A stretch of 41,002 nt of DNA from Flavobacteriales bacterium (GCA_947375085.1 CANCEQ010000005.1:1-41002); one strand, 5' to 3'; shown: positions 16,212 to 25,738, counted from the stretch's first letter. Notes: generated from the sequence alone by a model not told the origin. Translations and numbers: made by a program.

Positions 16212-18641
16212 TTAACTTAATTTAGCCTGAATTTGAGTCATAATTTCTGATTTCGTTTTTTCTAAATCAATATTATTAATCAAATGATAACGCGTTGTTT
16301 TATCGTTTGAATACGATTCTAGCTCTTTAAATAAAGTTGAGTATTTCTCTGTCAATTCTAAAATTGTTTCTGCCGATAATTCTTGTTTTCTTTTCAAAAT
16401 AACTTCAGGATCTGCGTATAAAAAGAAATTACAGTCCGGTTTTAAAATCAAACGATACCCGTTTTTTACTAAATTTTCATTCAAACCAATATTACTTCTT
16501 TTTCCATCGATGATAAAATCAAAATAGTAACGGTCGTATAAAACAATAATCCCTCGGTATTTATACTTGAAATTAATGTAGAATTGTCCGAACAAATAAT
16601 CCGAATAATAATACAAGAAACGTATCAGTGAAGAAACCGAACTTTTGTTTTCACCTTGACGAGGTAAACGATTAGCCGCATCCGATTCTGCTTGTTTTTT
16701 ACCTTTAGTCCAAGCACTTAAAATGGGTAATAACGAAGGTCGATGACGAACAACCACGACTCTTTTTCGTAATTTTTTCTCTAATTCTAGTTTTATATTT
16801 TCAATAATTGTTGACTTACCTGCTCCATCAACACCGCTAAAAGTGATGATTAATCCTTTTTTACTTTTCATTTGTCTTATCGAATCAACTATATATGCTA
16901 TTTTATTTCTAAAAAAATTAAATGTCTTGTTTTCATTACAGCTTTGAACAATTGCATTTAACTCATTATTTCTTAACTTATTATCTAAATAATTTAGAGA
17001 AAGTATTTCCTCAAATATTGAAACTTTGTTCTTTAGATTATCTCCTAAATATAAATATTTCTCTGGAATTTCCGTTTTATTTAATCCATAAAACAAGCCT
17101 ACATAAATTGCTAAATCAGAAGGTGACATCAATTTAACTTGATATTCATTGGGATAATTCGAAGCTAATACTTTTTCGGCATCCATAAAAACAAGTTCTT
17201 TCCTTTTGAATTTCCAAATTAAATCGAGACTTAAAACTTGACCGTTTTTCAAAACAATTTGAAGGGCATCCATGAACGATTTATGCATAAAATTATTCGC
17301 TAAAACCAATGGATATTGATTGATGAATGAATGAATTTCCTTTAAATCTTTCTTTTCAATACACAAATCGATGTCTGATAATTCGCTTAAATTTTCTGGA
17401 GCTCCACTATGAAACTTAATGGCAGCATATTTTTTTGAATTTAAAAAATCGAATAAATCAATGATTAACAGTTCTCTTTCAGCTTTTTCGTTTTTTAATA
17501 AATCGCTTAAAGCATCATTCCAGGTGTTTATTAACCAATGAATTTGGATATGCCACTCTTTTTGTTCTGAATATATTTTTAAATAATGAACAGCATTCAA
17601 CAAGATGTATAATTTCAGATATACTTCTTGATTTACAGCAGTTTCAGACCATTTTGAAAAAGTATCTTTTGAAATTGAAGTCTGAATTTCTTTCTGAATT
17701 TCTACCCATCTTTTTCGCTCAATTAATATTCCTTTTTGAAAAATAAAATGAAAAGCATCAAATCCAACTGGGAAATTTTCTTTTGAAAGTTCCCAATCGT
17801 AAACTGCTAGTTTCTCCCCTTTTTCATACATATTCCAAGGAGTAAAATCACCGTGACCAATTGCACTATCAATCTCTTGTTTATCAATAGAATTCAATAA
17901 CCATCTTAATTTTCGAATAATCCCGTTTGGTATTCTACTATCTTTTTTAGATTCAAGTTCAGTTAAATCTGTTTCTAAATGAAAAGATTCTATTAATTCT
18001 GAAATTGATGTTTTTTGACTTGATTTACTGTATAATTCAGTTAAAAAATGAATGTGTTTTTGATTGAAACTTGAGCTACGTGGTACATCAACAGACACAT
18101 CTTCAATTTCAATAAAATTAGAAGCCTCTCTAATTACCTTTGGAACTATAAATGAAGTTGGATTTAAACTTTGGATTTTAAACAATGTATTCTTCTCATT
18201 TTCAATTATTTTCATCGATTGAGAAGTGGTCCCTATTTTATAGAAACTAGTATCATTGTTCTGAATTGAGTAAACCAACATTTTATTGTTTGGTCCAACT
18301 GTTCCTGTAAACAAAGCCCAATTCGACTTTTCTAGATCAACAATTAACGGTTTGTTTTGATCTAAAATTTCTATCGAAACTTCTACTTTTTTTGTCAAAA
18401 AACTTTTCAAATTTAATTTAAATGCAAATTCAAAAAGTTGAGCAAAAATTTTAGAACGAAAACTACTTATGGCATAAAACTTTAAAAACAAAGGCTTTGA
18501 AGTCGCTGCATTACAAATCCAACGTGGAGTTCCATCTGGATTATTCACTACTATCAATATTACTTTTTTAGCATTTGAAGTAGTAGAAACTTGATAATTA
18601 AGATGTTTTAAAATTTCTTGCATAGTTATAATATCAATCAA
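16212..18641 (-). CDS. Three-domain fusion: APH-like kinase, nucleotidyltransferase-like, thymidylate-kinase-like
   Basis: 809 residues with three recognisable parts. (a) About 100-385 is an aminoglycoside-phosphotransferase/choline-kinase fold with the catalytic loop HGDFTPWN (263-270) and YDWE (281-284). (b) About 390-560 resembles a nucleotidyltransferase, with SDIDL (422-426) and a third possible acidic residue D473 (LSLDLIW). (c) About 594-809 is a P-loop kinase of the thymidylate kinase type, with Walker A SGVDGAGKST (602-611) and a YDRYYFD motif further on. All three sets of key residues appear present. The role in polysaccharide assembly is unknown; phosphorylation of a sugar or lipid-linked intermediate is inference. 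The first ATG overlaps wzy by eight bases; the ATG at codon 7 (18623) would avoid the overlap and is equally credible. Confidence 0.85.
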   Translation of the reverse strand: MIDIITMQEILKHLNYQVSTTSNAKKVILIVVNNPDGTPRWICNAATSKPLFLKFYAISSFRSKIFAQLFEFAFKLNLKSFLTKKVEVSIEILDQNKPLIVDLEKSNWALFTGTVGPNNKMLVYSIQNNDTSFYKIGTTSQSMKIIENEKNTLFKIQSLNPTSFIVPKVIREASNFIEIEDVSVDVPRSSSFNQKHIHFLTELYSKSSQKTSISELIESFHLETDLTELESKKDSRIPNGIIRKLRWLLNSIDKQEIDSAIGHGDFTPWNMYEKGEKLAVYDWELSKENFPVGFDAFHFIFQKGILIERKRWVEIQKEIQTSISKDTFSKWSETAVNQEVYLKLYILLNAVHYLKIYSEQKEWHIQIHWLINTWNDALSDLLKNEKAERELLIIDLFDFLNSKKYAAIKFHSGAPENLSELSDIDLCIEKKDLKEIHSFINQYPLVLANNFMHKSFMDALQIVLKNGQVLSLDLIWKFKRKELVFMDAEKVLASNYPNEYQVKLMSPSDLAIYVGLFYGLNKTEIPEKYLYLGDNLKNKVSIFEEILSLNYLDNKLRNNELNAIVQSCNENKTFNFFRNKIAYIVDSIRQMKSKKGLIITFSGVDGAGKSTIIENIKLELEKKLRKRVVVVRHRPSLLPILSAWTKGKKQAESDAANRLPRQGENKSSVSSLIRFLYYYSDYLFGQFYINFKYKYRGIIVLYDRYYFDFIIDGKRSNIGLNENLVKNGYRLILKPDCNFFLYADPEVILKRKQELSAETILELTEKYSTLFKELESYSNDKTTRYHLINNIDLEKTKSEIMTQIQAKLS

Positions 18642-19914
18642 TCAAAATATCAGGTCTTCTTTTTTGAAGTAATATCTTTTGCTGTCTAGTTAATCGAGTA
18701 TTCTTTTCAAATACAATGTAAAAAATAATCAATTGATAAAACAATATCCCATAATTTGATTCTCCAAAAATACCAAATTCAGTAAAAGAATTAATAACCA
18801 AAGGAATAAAACAGCTATATAACATCATTTTAGTGTTTTTATCCTCTTTCGCTATACCTTTTAGTGTAAAGGCAAGTTGAAAAATGACAATAGTTAGTCC
18901 AACAAAACCAAGATTAATTAGAACTTGCATAAAAGTATTATGCGTCATTTTTCCTGCGTACGTATTTGCACTTTGAAATGTTTCTGTATAATCGATTCGC
19001 ATAAAACCAAACCCTAATAGTGGCTCTCTGGGTAATCCTTCATTTATAAGAGCTGTCCAGAAAGGTAGACGTCCAGTCATACTTAAGACCTCTTCCATCC
19101 TTGAGCTATCTCCATCTTTAAAAATGATTTTATTAACCGCAATTGGCATAATCACAACCAAAGCTGCCACCATTGCAATTTTTATTTTAACATTAGATAA
19201 CCCTTTCATATGATAACCTATAATCAAGAAAGCCCCAATCAATGATGATCGAGAACCAGTTTCATACAAAGCATAAAACAAAATAATTATCTTAATAATT
19301 GTAAAAGCCTTTTGATGGTTTCGATATATATCAAAAATTAAACCAGCAACACCTAATCCTGATAGCATTCCTAACTCATTAGGATTCATAAAATATCCAC
19401 CAAGCCTTGCTTCTTCCCCTCCCATGGTTAAACGATAAAAAATATCAGGATTTACCCACATTCCTATAACGAAAATCAACATCAAATAAAATACGGTATC
19501 ACCGAGTAAATTAGTATAAGTAGTTTGATGACCTGGAAAATATTTGTCTAATAAAAAAATACTTTTAATAAAGAAATAGCAAAAAAACAAAGTCTGGGAA
19601 GTCATAAATAATTGAAGAGCACTATAACCAACATCAGTACTCCACAATAAAGAAACAAAACCTAAAAACAAATACGAAATATATAAGATCGGAGATAAAA
19701 TATTTTTCCATTTTAAAGTGTCTACAGCACCATAATCAAGAATACGATTATAAATAGAATAACTAGCAAACAGAACACCTACCCTACCTACAACTTTTAT
19801 CCCACGGGTTATTATAATATTCTCACTCCATGTAAAAAAACAAGCGGTCATCAAAAAAAGGATAAGAAATAATTGCCAATTTATTTTTTTAAGAAACACT
19901 TTGTCATCTCTCAT
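18634..19914 (-). CDS. wzy: O-antigen polymerase/ligase family protein (Wzy/WaaL type)
   Basis: 426 residues with about ten to twelve membrane segments and one large periplasmic loop near residues 260-320 that includes MTGRLPFW, LGFGFMRIDY and KMTHNTFMQVLINLGF. The conserved HN..Q.L...G segment is the signature of the Wzy_C/WaaL (PF04932) group. It either polymerises repeat units on undecaprenyl diphosphate or ligates the finished chain to its acceptor. With a flippase, Wza-like and Wzc-like proteins in the same operon I favour the polymerase, but a ligase cannot be excluded and no second candidate is present. Its stop overlaps the first start of the next gene by eight bases. Confidence 0.82.
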   Translation of the reverse strand: MRDDKVFLKKINWQLFLILFLMTACFFTWSENIIITRGIKVVGRVGVLFASYSIYNRILDYGAVDTLKWKNILSPILYISYLFLGFVSLLWSTDVGYSALQLFMTSQTLFFCYFFIKSIFLLDKYFPGHQTTYTNLLGDTVFYLMLIFVIGMWVNPDIFYRLTMGGEEARLGGYFMNPNELGMLSGLGVAGLIFDIYRNHQKAFTIIKIIILFYALYETGSRSSLIGAFLIIGYHMKGLSNVKIKIAMVAALVVIMPIAVNKIIFKDGDSSRMEEVLSMTGRLPFWTALINEGLPREPLLGFGFMRIDYTETFQSANTYAGKMTHNTFMQVLINLGFVGLTIVIFQLAFTLKGIAKEDKNTKMMLYSCFIPLVINSFTEFGIFGESNYGILFYQLIIFYIVFEKNTRLTRQQKILLQKRRPDILID

Positions 19915-19923
19915 TTACTATGC

Positions 19924-21033
19924 TTAATTTTTATATAACACATCAAATTTCTCTACTATATTATTCCAATTAAAAGCCTCTAAAACCATTTTTTTAGCAT
20001 TTAATTGAAATTCAAGTAAATCATTATTTTTCCATTTCTGATATAAAACTTCAAATGCAGTTTCTAATTCTTTTGAATTCTCATTGCTAATGGCAATTCC
20101 AGCATTAAAATTATTTACGTAAGATGAAATATTTGTAGCCTTTGTTACAACTGATGGTATACCTAAACTAGATGCTTCCAATACTGCTGTTGGTAACCCT
20201 TCATTTCTAGATGGATGAGTAAAAATGCTCATTTGTTGAATTATTTCGTTTTTTTCTTCTCCAAACTTACTTCCAAAAAGCACTACTTTTTCTTCTAAAT
20301 TATTATCAATAATAAGTTTTTCTAAATCTGCTTTTTCACTACTATCACCAATCATCCAAAGCTTTACATTTGAATATTTGGAAGCAAAATTTGAAAAAGC
20401 TTTTATTAAAAGGTCCAAGCCTTTTGTATATATATCTAATCTACCAACAAAACCAACAATAAAATAACCTGAATCATTTATTATCTGCGAATTACAATGA
20501 ATCGGTTCAAATCCATAAGGTATTAAATATGACTTTGAATTAGGGAAAAATTGATTTAATCCATCAACTTCACTTTCACCTAAGGAATGTATTTTGGCTA
20601 CTTTTTGTAGCATTTTTTTTTCAAACAATTGAAAATAAAGTTTTTTGAGTACACCGCTTCTATTCATCGCTATTGTATTATATGCACCATGAGGTGTCAA
20701 AACAAAAGGAATAGAATGTTTGTATAAAAAAGTAGCTAAACTACTGTAAATTGGCACCCATCCTCCGTGTAAATGAATAACTGCTTTTCCTTTAACAGAT
20801 TTTAAAGCCTCTTTTAATTTTACATCAATTTTAAATGGATTTTTATGAGCTTGAAACAAAAGTGTTTCAAAATTTCTCTCTCCATAATTTTTCTCGATAT
20901 TTTTAGTGACTCCCCAAATAGAAACTTTTCTACTTGATAATGCTTGTTGAGTAGTTAATTGATAAACTACCTTATTTACCCCATTCATTCTTTCAGGATT
21001 CGCTTTTCCTAAAATCAAGTGAATTATTTCCAT
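19924..21033 (-). CDS. Glycosyltransferase family 4 (GT-B)
   Basis: 369 residues. N-terminal GT-B half with a NGVNKVVYQLT acceptor loop (18-28), HLHGGW and TPHGAYN; C-terminal half with FVGRLDIYTKGLDLL, MIGDSSEK and the EX7E motif (SRNEGLPTAVLEASSLGIP). It adds a sugar to the lipid-linked repeat unit; the donor is unknown. The start overlaps the end of the flippase gene by ten bases, so translation is probably coupled, and the polymerase gene follows nine bases later. One of three GT4 enzymes in this operon, which suggests a repeat unit of about four sugars if the WecA product is its first. Confidence 0.9.
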   Translation of the reverse strand: MEIIHLILGKANPERMNGVNKVVYQLTTQQALSSRKVSIWGVTKNIEKNYGERNFETLLFQAHKNPFKIDVKLKEALKSVKGKAVIHLHGGWVPIYSSLATFLYKHSIPFVLTPHGAYNTIAMNRSGVLKKLYFQLFEKKMLQKVAKIHSLGESEVDGLNQFFPNSKSYLIPYGFEPIHCNSQIINDSGYFIVGFVGRLDIYTKGLDLLIKAFSNFASKYSNVKLWMIGDSSEKADLEKLIIDNNLEEKVVLFGSKFGEEKNEIIQQMSIFTHPSRNEGLPTAVLEASSLGIPSVVTKATNISSYVNNFNAGIAISNENSKELETAFEVLYQKWKNNDLLEFQLNAKKMVLEAFNWNNIVEKFDVLYKN

Positions 21034-22256
21034 AACACAAATTTATGTTTAAAAAGAACAAATTGCCAGTATGATAAAACGATTAATTGTGAACTAATTA
21101 ACCCAATAACTGCACCATTAATCCCCCAACATTTTAATAAAAAATCAAATGAAAAAAGACTAAAGAAAAAAGATAAAAGTGAACCAATAAAAAATACTCG
21201 ATTTAAAATTAATAAACGAATTGAAAGTCGTATGGGATAACCAATAAATATAAACACATACAATATAACCATTCCTTTTATGATGTATGAATAGGCTAAG
21301 TATTTATCACCACCTGAAACTTTCATTACTTGTTCTGAAAACAGAAACAAAACAACTAATACTATTCCAAAAAGAAAACCTGATTTTTTTGAAATCGACT
21401 TTAAATAATGTTTAGCACTTTCAGCTGAAATGGTATACCTTTTGGACGCTTGAGGTAAAACATAGTTTTCAAAAGTGGCCAAAATGATATTTAAAATACC
21501 AAAAAGAGATTGAACTAATCGAAATGCACCTAATGCTTCAACCCCTAAATACACACCGGAAGTAACGATAAATAAATTACTTGCCCACCATTGCGTTAAA
21601 GTAGTCAATAACAACCATTTCCCCTGATCAATATGAAGTTTTATATAGCTAATCCAAAGTTCAAATTTCTTGAAATTCGGTTTTAAAACAATAAAAGTTA
21701 TAATCAAACTTGGAATGTAGGAAAGTCCCAAAAACAAAGTAATGATATTTAATGAGTGCACATTATAGATCCATGAGTACGCTAGAACGGAAACATGTAA
21801 CGAAGTTGTTACAACATCAATTATAAAAGAAATAAGGACATCTGCTTTTGCTAAAAAAAGTTTTCGAGAATAATCGTGCATTATAAACCCAGCTACAAAA
21901 ACAAGGGTATTCTGACTTAAATCTTTAATAGAAGATAAAAACTTAAAGTCTATTTTAATTATCGTAAATAATCCAATTATTAACAATGAAACTAAACCCA
22001 TTTGACTCCAAAAATTAAAAGAAATATAAGATCTCTTATCTTCTATTTTTTCTAATGAAACTTGAAAAGGTTGGATTATAACAGAATTTAATAAACTTAC
22101 AAAAGCATAATTAAGTAAGGTAAATGAGGAAAAAATTCCAAAATCAAAAGGAGTTAAAATAAAACGTGCTAGAATTATCGTTATTAAAAAGCTTCCTCCA
22201 CTAAAAACAGCTTGATCAAAAAGAACAATAAAATTTTTGTTAAGTAATCTTTTCAT
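21024..22256 (-). CDS. wzx: Oligosaccharide flippase (Wzx/MOP superfamily)
   Basis: 410 residues with about twelve predicted membrane segments spread over the whole length and no soluble domain. The N-terminal segment FVLFDQAVFSGGSFLITIILAR-like pattern (split across residues 9-31) and the paired bundles are typical of the polysaccharide-transport branch of the MOP family. It would flip the undecaprenyl-linked repeat unit to the periplasmic side for Wzy. It overlaps the Wzc-like gene by 17 bases upstream and the GT4 gene by ten bases downstream, a tightly coupled operon. Confidence 0.85.
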   Translation of the reverse strand: MKRLLNKNFIVLFDQAVFSGGSFLITIILARFILTPFDFGIFSSFTLLNYAFVSLLNSVIIQPFQVSLEKIEDKRSYISFNFWSQMGLVSLLIIGLFTIIKIDFKFLSSIKDLSQNTLVFVAGFIMHDYSRKLFLAKADVLISFIIDVVTTSLHVSVLAYSWIYNVHSLNIITLFLGLSYIPSLIITFIVLKPNFKKFELWISYIKLHIDQGKWLLLTTLTQWWASNLFIVTSGVYLGVEALGAFRLVQSLFGILNIILATFENYVLPQASKRYTISAESAKHYLKSISKKSGFLFGIVLVVLFLFSEQVMKVSGGDKYLAYSYIIKGMVILYVFIFIGYPIRLSIRLLILNRVFFIGSLLSFFFSLFSFDFLLKCWGINGAVIGLISSQLIVLSYWQFVLFKHKFVLWK

Positions 22257-24477
22257 TCGAAAGTTTAATTTTCTTCAAAAAATTAAGAACATACTGATAA
22301 TACTTACTTTTTTGATTTGTAATCAATGCAAATTCTTTCAAAAGACTTGGTGTATAATCAAAACGATTCAAGACATAATACATAGAAGGAAACTTATACT
22401 CTTCTTTCATTATTTCTAGTTCTGATACTCGTTTTTTAGGTGTTATTCTTGAATCTAAAACAATTAAATTAATATCAACCATCGTCATTAATAATTTTGC
22501 TTTCGATTCGGAAATCAAATTTTCATTCAACATTATTACTAAATCATATTGTTCTCTTAATTCATCGAAATAATCCTTCATTTTAGTAGAGGTATATCTA
22601 TTGAATGAAGAATGTGACAGCGTTTTTATTTCAAGATTATCAACAACAATAGCATCTTTCATCTCAGATTCCTTAAAATATTTGAACTGATTGTCAACAT
22701 CTAAAAGCAATACTTTTCTTTCCTGGGAAGCAAAAGCTTGTGCTAAATAAAATGCATTAAAATAGGCTCCATCCATAAATTCAAAAGAAGTAAAACCTAA
22801 GATTGACTTATCCTTAGCTAAACCCTTAATGTCCAATTCAATAGCTTCTTTTAAGAAATGTTTTGCTCTTTCATTTCTATTTTGCAATTTAGGAGTTAAA
22901 AGAGCTACCGGAATAGTTGAACTAGACTCAATGGTATAAACGTCATTTACTTTAGCTTTTAATGAGTGTATGATAAAAATCAAAAAGATAGCAGAAAACA
23001 TTCCTAGCATTGCAGCCACAATAATAATAATTGTTCGATTTGGAGAAACTGGATCTTGAGGAATCTCACCTGGAGAAATTATTTTATGAAATGCAATTTT
23101 TGCAGCAGCAGCGATTTCAGCTTCAATTTTCTTCTCATTCAAGAAATTATAAGTCTGCTGATAAATATTAAATTCTCTATTTAAATCATTTAATACCCTT
23201 TCTTTTTCAGGTACACCAATAAATGCAGCTTCAGCTGTGGCAATATCACGAGCTAATTTAATACTTTTCGTCTCTAGATTTTTACGAGTATTATTAATAC
23301 TTTCAATTAGATAGGACTTTAAATCATCAATTTTCGTATCAATAATTCTAACTCGCTCTTCATTCTTTGTATAGACCAATAACAAGTCTTTTTTAACAGC
23401 TTGTAAATCTTTTATCTTTTTAATAATTTCAGTAGAAAGTAAATCTGTGAAGGCTTCAAAGTTTGGTGCTAAATCTAGGAAATGATCTTTTCCTTCTTTT
23501 AAATATTTATTTAATTCTCGAATCGCTTCCAAACTCATTTTTAAATTCGTTTGTTGAATTTTCAACTCGGACACTTTTCTTAAATCTGTTTCAGTTTCTT
23601 GAGGAATATTTGTAATTCGCATCGTATCTCTATACGTCTGAATTTGATCTTCAGATTTAGCAATCTTCGTAATAGTCTGATCTATTTGACCTTCCAAAAA
23701 ACGAACTGTCAAATGGGCTGCTTTGTATTTAGTCTCAATATAATCTTCTATATAAGCCTCTGCTATTCTATTAACAATTTTTGAAACTTTCTTTGGGTTT
23801 GAATTTTTATACGTAATACGGATGACTGGTACATCTTTATCAACTGGTGTAATATTTAAATTTTTGGATATATTTTTATAGATTCTTTGAGGACTATATA
23901 TTGAAAATTTATATTTGTCTTCTATTTTCAAATTAGGATTAGCCCTACAAACAGAATCATTCAAAGCAATAAAAAAAGTACCTATTTCTGTTCTTACAAT
24001 ATCTCCTAAATCGCCTTTTATTTTCTTTTTTGTGGTTGGTAATGTAAATTCAAATTGTCTTTTATTCAATAAATAAATTTCAAAGTCCTTATCGTACGCT
24101 TCTTCTTTCAGATTGTAAAACTTAACATTAAAAGGAGAATTTTCATATAATTCGACTGATTTAATCTTACCTACTCTGTAAATCTCTACATTAAATCCTA
24201 AATCTTGAACAACTTTATCAATAAGTACTTGAGATTTTAAAACTTCTATTTCTGCTGCAATTTTATTGGCACTTGAAAAAACATCTAATTCCTTAAATAA
24301 ATTATTACTAGGAACCCCTTCATCTAGATCTGCTAACTTCAACTTCGATGTACTTTCATACATTGTTGTCGTATAATTTAAATAAATTTTAGCCATAAAG
24401 ACACTAACTACCATAAAAAATATGATAATTGGTAATCCTCTCCAATAAGGTCTTAACGATCTAAAACTTTCGTGCAT
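22240..24477 (-). CDS. Wzc-like polysaccharide co-polymerase with degenerate kinase domain
   Basis: 745 residues. First membrane segment 16-33, Wzz domain, a long periplasmic coiled-coil region (about 255-460), a proline motif (SPGEIPQDPVSPN, 468-480) and second membrane segment 482-505: the layout of a Wzc-type chain-length regulator. The C-terminal cytosolic domain (about 558-745) keeps the BY-kinase fold, with FTSFEFMDGAYFN where the P-loop should be (562-574) and LLLDVDNQ as Walker A' (590-597). The P-loop GKS/T is lost, the Walker B region reads LVIMLNEN without the usual Asp, and no C-terminal tyrosine cluster is seen. It is therefore very likely a non-kinase that still bridges to the Wza-like protein encoded just upstream. 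Confidence 0.9.
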   Translation of the reverse strand: MHESFRSLRPYWRGLPIIIFFMVVSVFMAKIYLNYTTTMYESTSKLKLADLDEGVPSNNLFKELDVFSSANKIAAEIEVLKSQVLIDKVVQDLGFNVEIYRVGKIKSVELYENSPFNVKFYNLKEEAYDKDFEIYLLNKRQFEFTLPTTKKKIKGDLGDIVRTEIGTFFIALNDSVCRANPNLKIEDKYKFSIYSPQRIYKNISKNLNITPVDKDVPVIRITYKNSNPKKVSKIVNRIAEAYIEDYIETKYKAAHLTVRFLEGQIDQTITKIAKSEDQIQTYRDTMRITNIPQETETDLRKVSELKIQQTNLKMSLEAIRELNKYLKEGKDHFLDLAPNFEAFTDLLSTEIIKKIKDLQAVKKDLLLVYTKNEERVRIIDTKIDDLKSYLIESINNTRKNLETKSIKLARDIATAEAAFIGVPEKERVLNDLNREFNIYQQTYNFLNEKKIEAEIAAAAKIAFHKIISPGEIPQDPVSPNRTIIIIVAAMLGMFSAIFLIFIIHSLKAKVNDVYTIESSSTIPVALLTPKLQNRNERAKHFLKEAIELDIKGLAKDKSILGFTSFEFMDGAYFNAFYLAQAFASQERKVLLLDVDNQFKYFKESEMKDAIVVDNLEIKTLSHSSFNRYTSTKMKDYFDELREQYDLVIMLNENLISESKAKLLMTMVDINLIVLDSRITPKKRVSELEIMKEEYKFPSMYYVLNRFDYTPSLLKEFALITNQKSKYYQYVLNFLKKIKLSNEKIT

Positions 24478-24482
24478 TTATT

Positions 24483-25232
24483 TTATTTTTTCAACAACCC
24501 AAATAATACCGCTATACTAGAAACAGTGGATGTAAATGGAACAATCGTAGATATACGTTTATCGAATTCTTTATTTCTTTTTGAAGGAACAATCACTATA
24601 TCACCAGGATATACTTGAATGTTTTTACTCATTAGGTTACCTGATTTTTTTAAATTGATATTCTCAACTAGAACAGAATCTCCAAAAGGTCTTAGAATCT
24701 TTACATATTTTAAATTCGCGTAAAATTCAAAACCACCTGCTCTTGAAACTACCTCCAAAAGATTGTTACTCTCCTTATCAATCACCATAGTTTGTGGAGT
24801 TCTAACCTCCCCCATCACTGTAATTTCTTTATTCATTACCTTGACATCAATAATCGGATTTAAAACCCAAACACCAAAGTATGCCTTTAAAGTATCTTTT
24901 AATTGAATAACAGAAAGGCCTTCCACTTTTTTAGAGCCTATTTTAGGTATTTCAATATTTCCATTCGCATCAACTAATAACCATTTCCCGTATACCTCAT
25001 TCGAACTATAAACTCCATAAATCGAACCCACAGAAAGTTCATCTTGTCCCCAAACACTAATGTTTAACTTATCATTTTTACGAATTGAATACTGGTAATC
25101 TTTTTTAAAAGCAAAAGCAGAATCTAATGTTAAGATACTCGCTTTACGCTCTACTCTAGGCTCAACAAAAAGATTAGAAGTTCTACAAGCTAAAAGAACA
25201 AATAATGTAAGTATAAAGAAGAATAATTTCAT
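24483..25232 (-). CDS. Wza-like polysaccharide export lipoprotein (SLBB domain)
   Basis: 249 residues. A lipoprotein signal ends in LLAC with lipidated C16. A polysaccharide-export (PES) domain follows (about 45-115; YSIRKNDKLNISVWGQDEL, DANGNIEIPKIG), then an SLBB domain (about 125-215; VMGEVRTPQ, VSRAGGFEFYANLK, VYPGDIVIVPSK), and a C-terminal amphipathic or membrane helix (about 226-246). Wza homologues form the outer-membrane export channel for capsule or exopolysaccharide. It is shorter than E. coli Wza (379 residues), as is common in Bacteroidota. Five bases precede the Wzc-like gene start, its expected partner. Confidence 0.92.
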   Translation of the reverse strand: MKLFFFILTLFVLLACRTSNLFVEPRVERKASILTLDSAFAFKKDYQYSIRKNDKLNISVWGQDELSVGSIYGVYSSNEVYGKWLLVDANGNIEIPKIGSKKVEGLSVIQLKDTLKAYFGVWVLNPIIDVKVMNKEITVMGEVRTPQTMVIDKESNNLLEVVSRAGGFEFYANLKYVKILRPFGDSVLVENINLKKSGNLMSKNIQVYPGDIVIVPSKRNKEFDKRISTIVPFTSTVSSIAVLFGLLKK

Positions 25233-25658
25233 TTAATTTCTTTTAAAAATTCGTTGAAAAAATCCAGGTTTTGTAGCTTCAGTCAACTCTATAACTTGAA
25301 TAATTTTCTTCAAAACTTCCTCAACGTTTTTCATATCATCTTCACCTTTTTTAAGATAATCAAAACCACCATTTTTCAAGAAATCTATTGCTGTTTGAAC
25401 TTCTTCCTGACCAGAAATCATTACCACAAAAATATTTGGATCAAATCGTTTAATTTTATTTAAAACTTCACTACCATTTAATGAATCCATGTAATAATCA
25501 AGAAAAATAACATTTGGCTTTAAATACAAATCATTTAAGCAACTTTCTCCATTTTCATATACTGAAACATCCTCACAACCAATACTTAATAAATATTTTT
25601 TTAAAAGATTTAGATAAACTATATTATCTTCAACAACAAAAATCTTTAAATCATTCAT
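25233..25658 (-). CDS. Stand-alone response-regulator receiver domain protein
   Basis: 141 residues, a receiver domain with all phosphorylation residues: E10/D11, phosphoacceptor D54 (FLDYYMD), S82 (ISGQ) and K103. After residue 122 there is only a short basic tail (FFQRIFKRN), so there is no DNA-binding or enzymatic output. It is the first gene of the surface-polysaccharide operon and its stop abuts the Wza-like start. I infer regulation by protein contact, possibly through the Wza/Wzc-like pair or a transferase. No cognate kinase gene is adjacent. A perfect -7 box lies 55 bases upstream of the start. Confidence 0.9.
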   Translation of the reverse strand: MNDLKIFVVEDNIVYLNLLKKYLLSIGCEDVSVYENGESCLNDLYLKPNVIFLDYYMDSLNGSEVLNKIKRFDPNIFVVMISGQEEVQTAIDFLKNGGFDYLKKGEDDMKNVEEVLKKIIQVIELTEATKPGFFQRIFKRN

Positions 25659-25713
25659 TTTTAATCTTTTAGTAAAGTAGGCATCTAAGACCTTTAATTA
25701 ATTGTATGAATAA

Positions 25714-25721
25714 CAAATGTA
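25714..25721 (-). promoter_or_regulatory. Bacteroidota -7 box of the surface-polysaccharide operon
   Basis: Read on the minus strand this is TACATTTG, a perfect match to TAnnTTTG, 55 bases before the receiver gene ATG. No good -33 TTG at standard spacing was seen. It suggests an operon promoter separate from that of the PIG-V-like gene, whose stop is 18 bases further upstream. Confidence 0.5.
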
Positions 25722-25738
25722 TTAATTATATTCCACAT

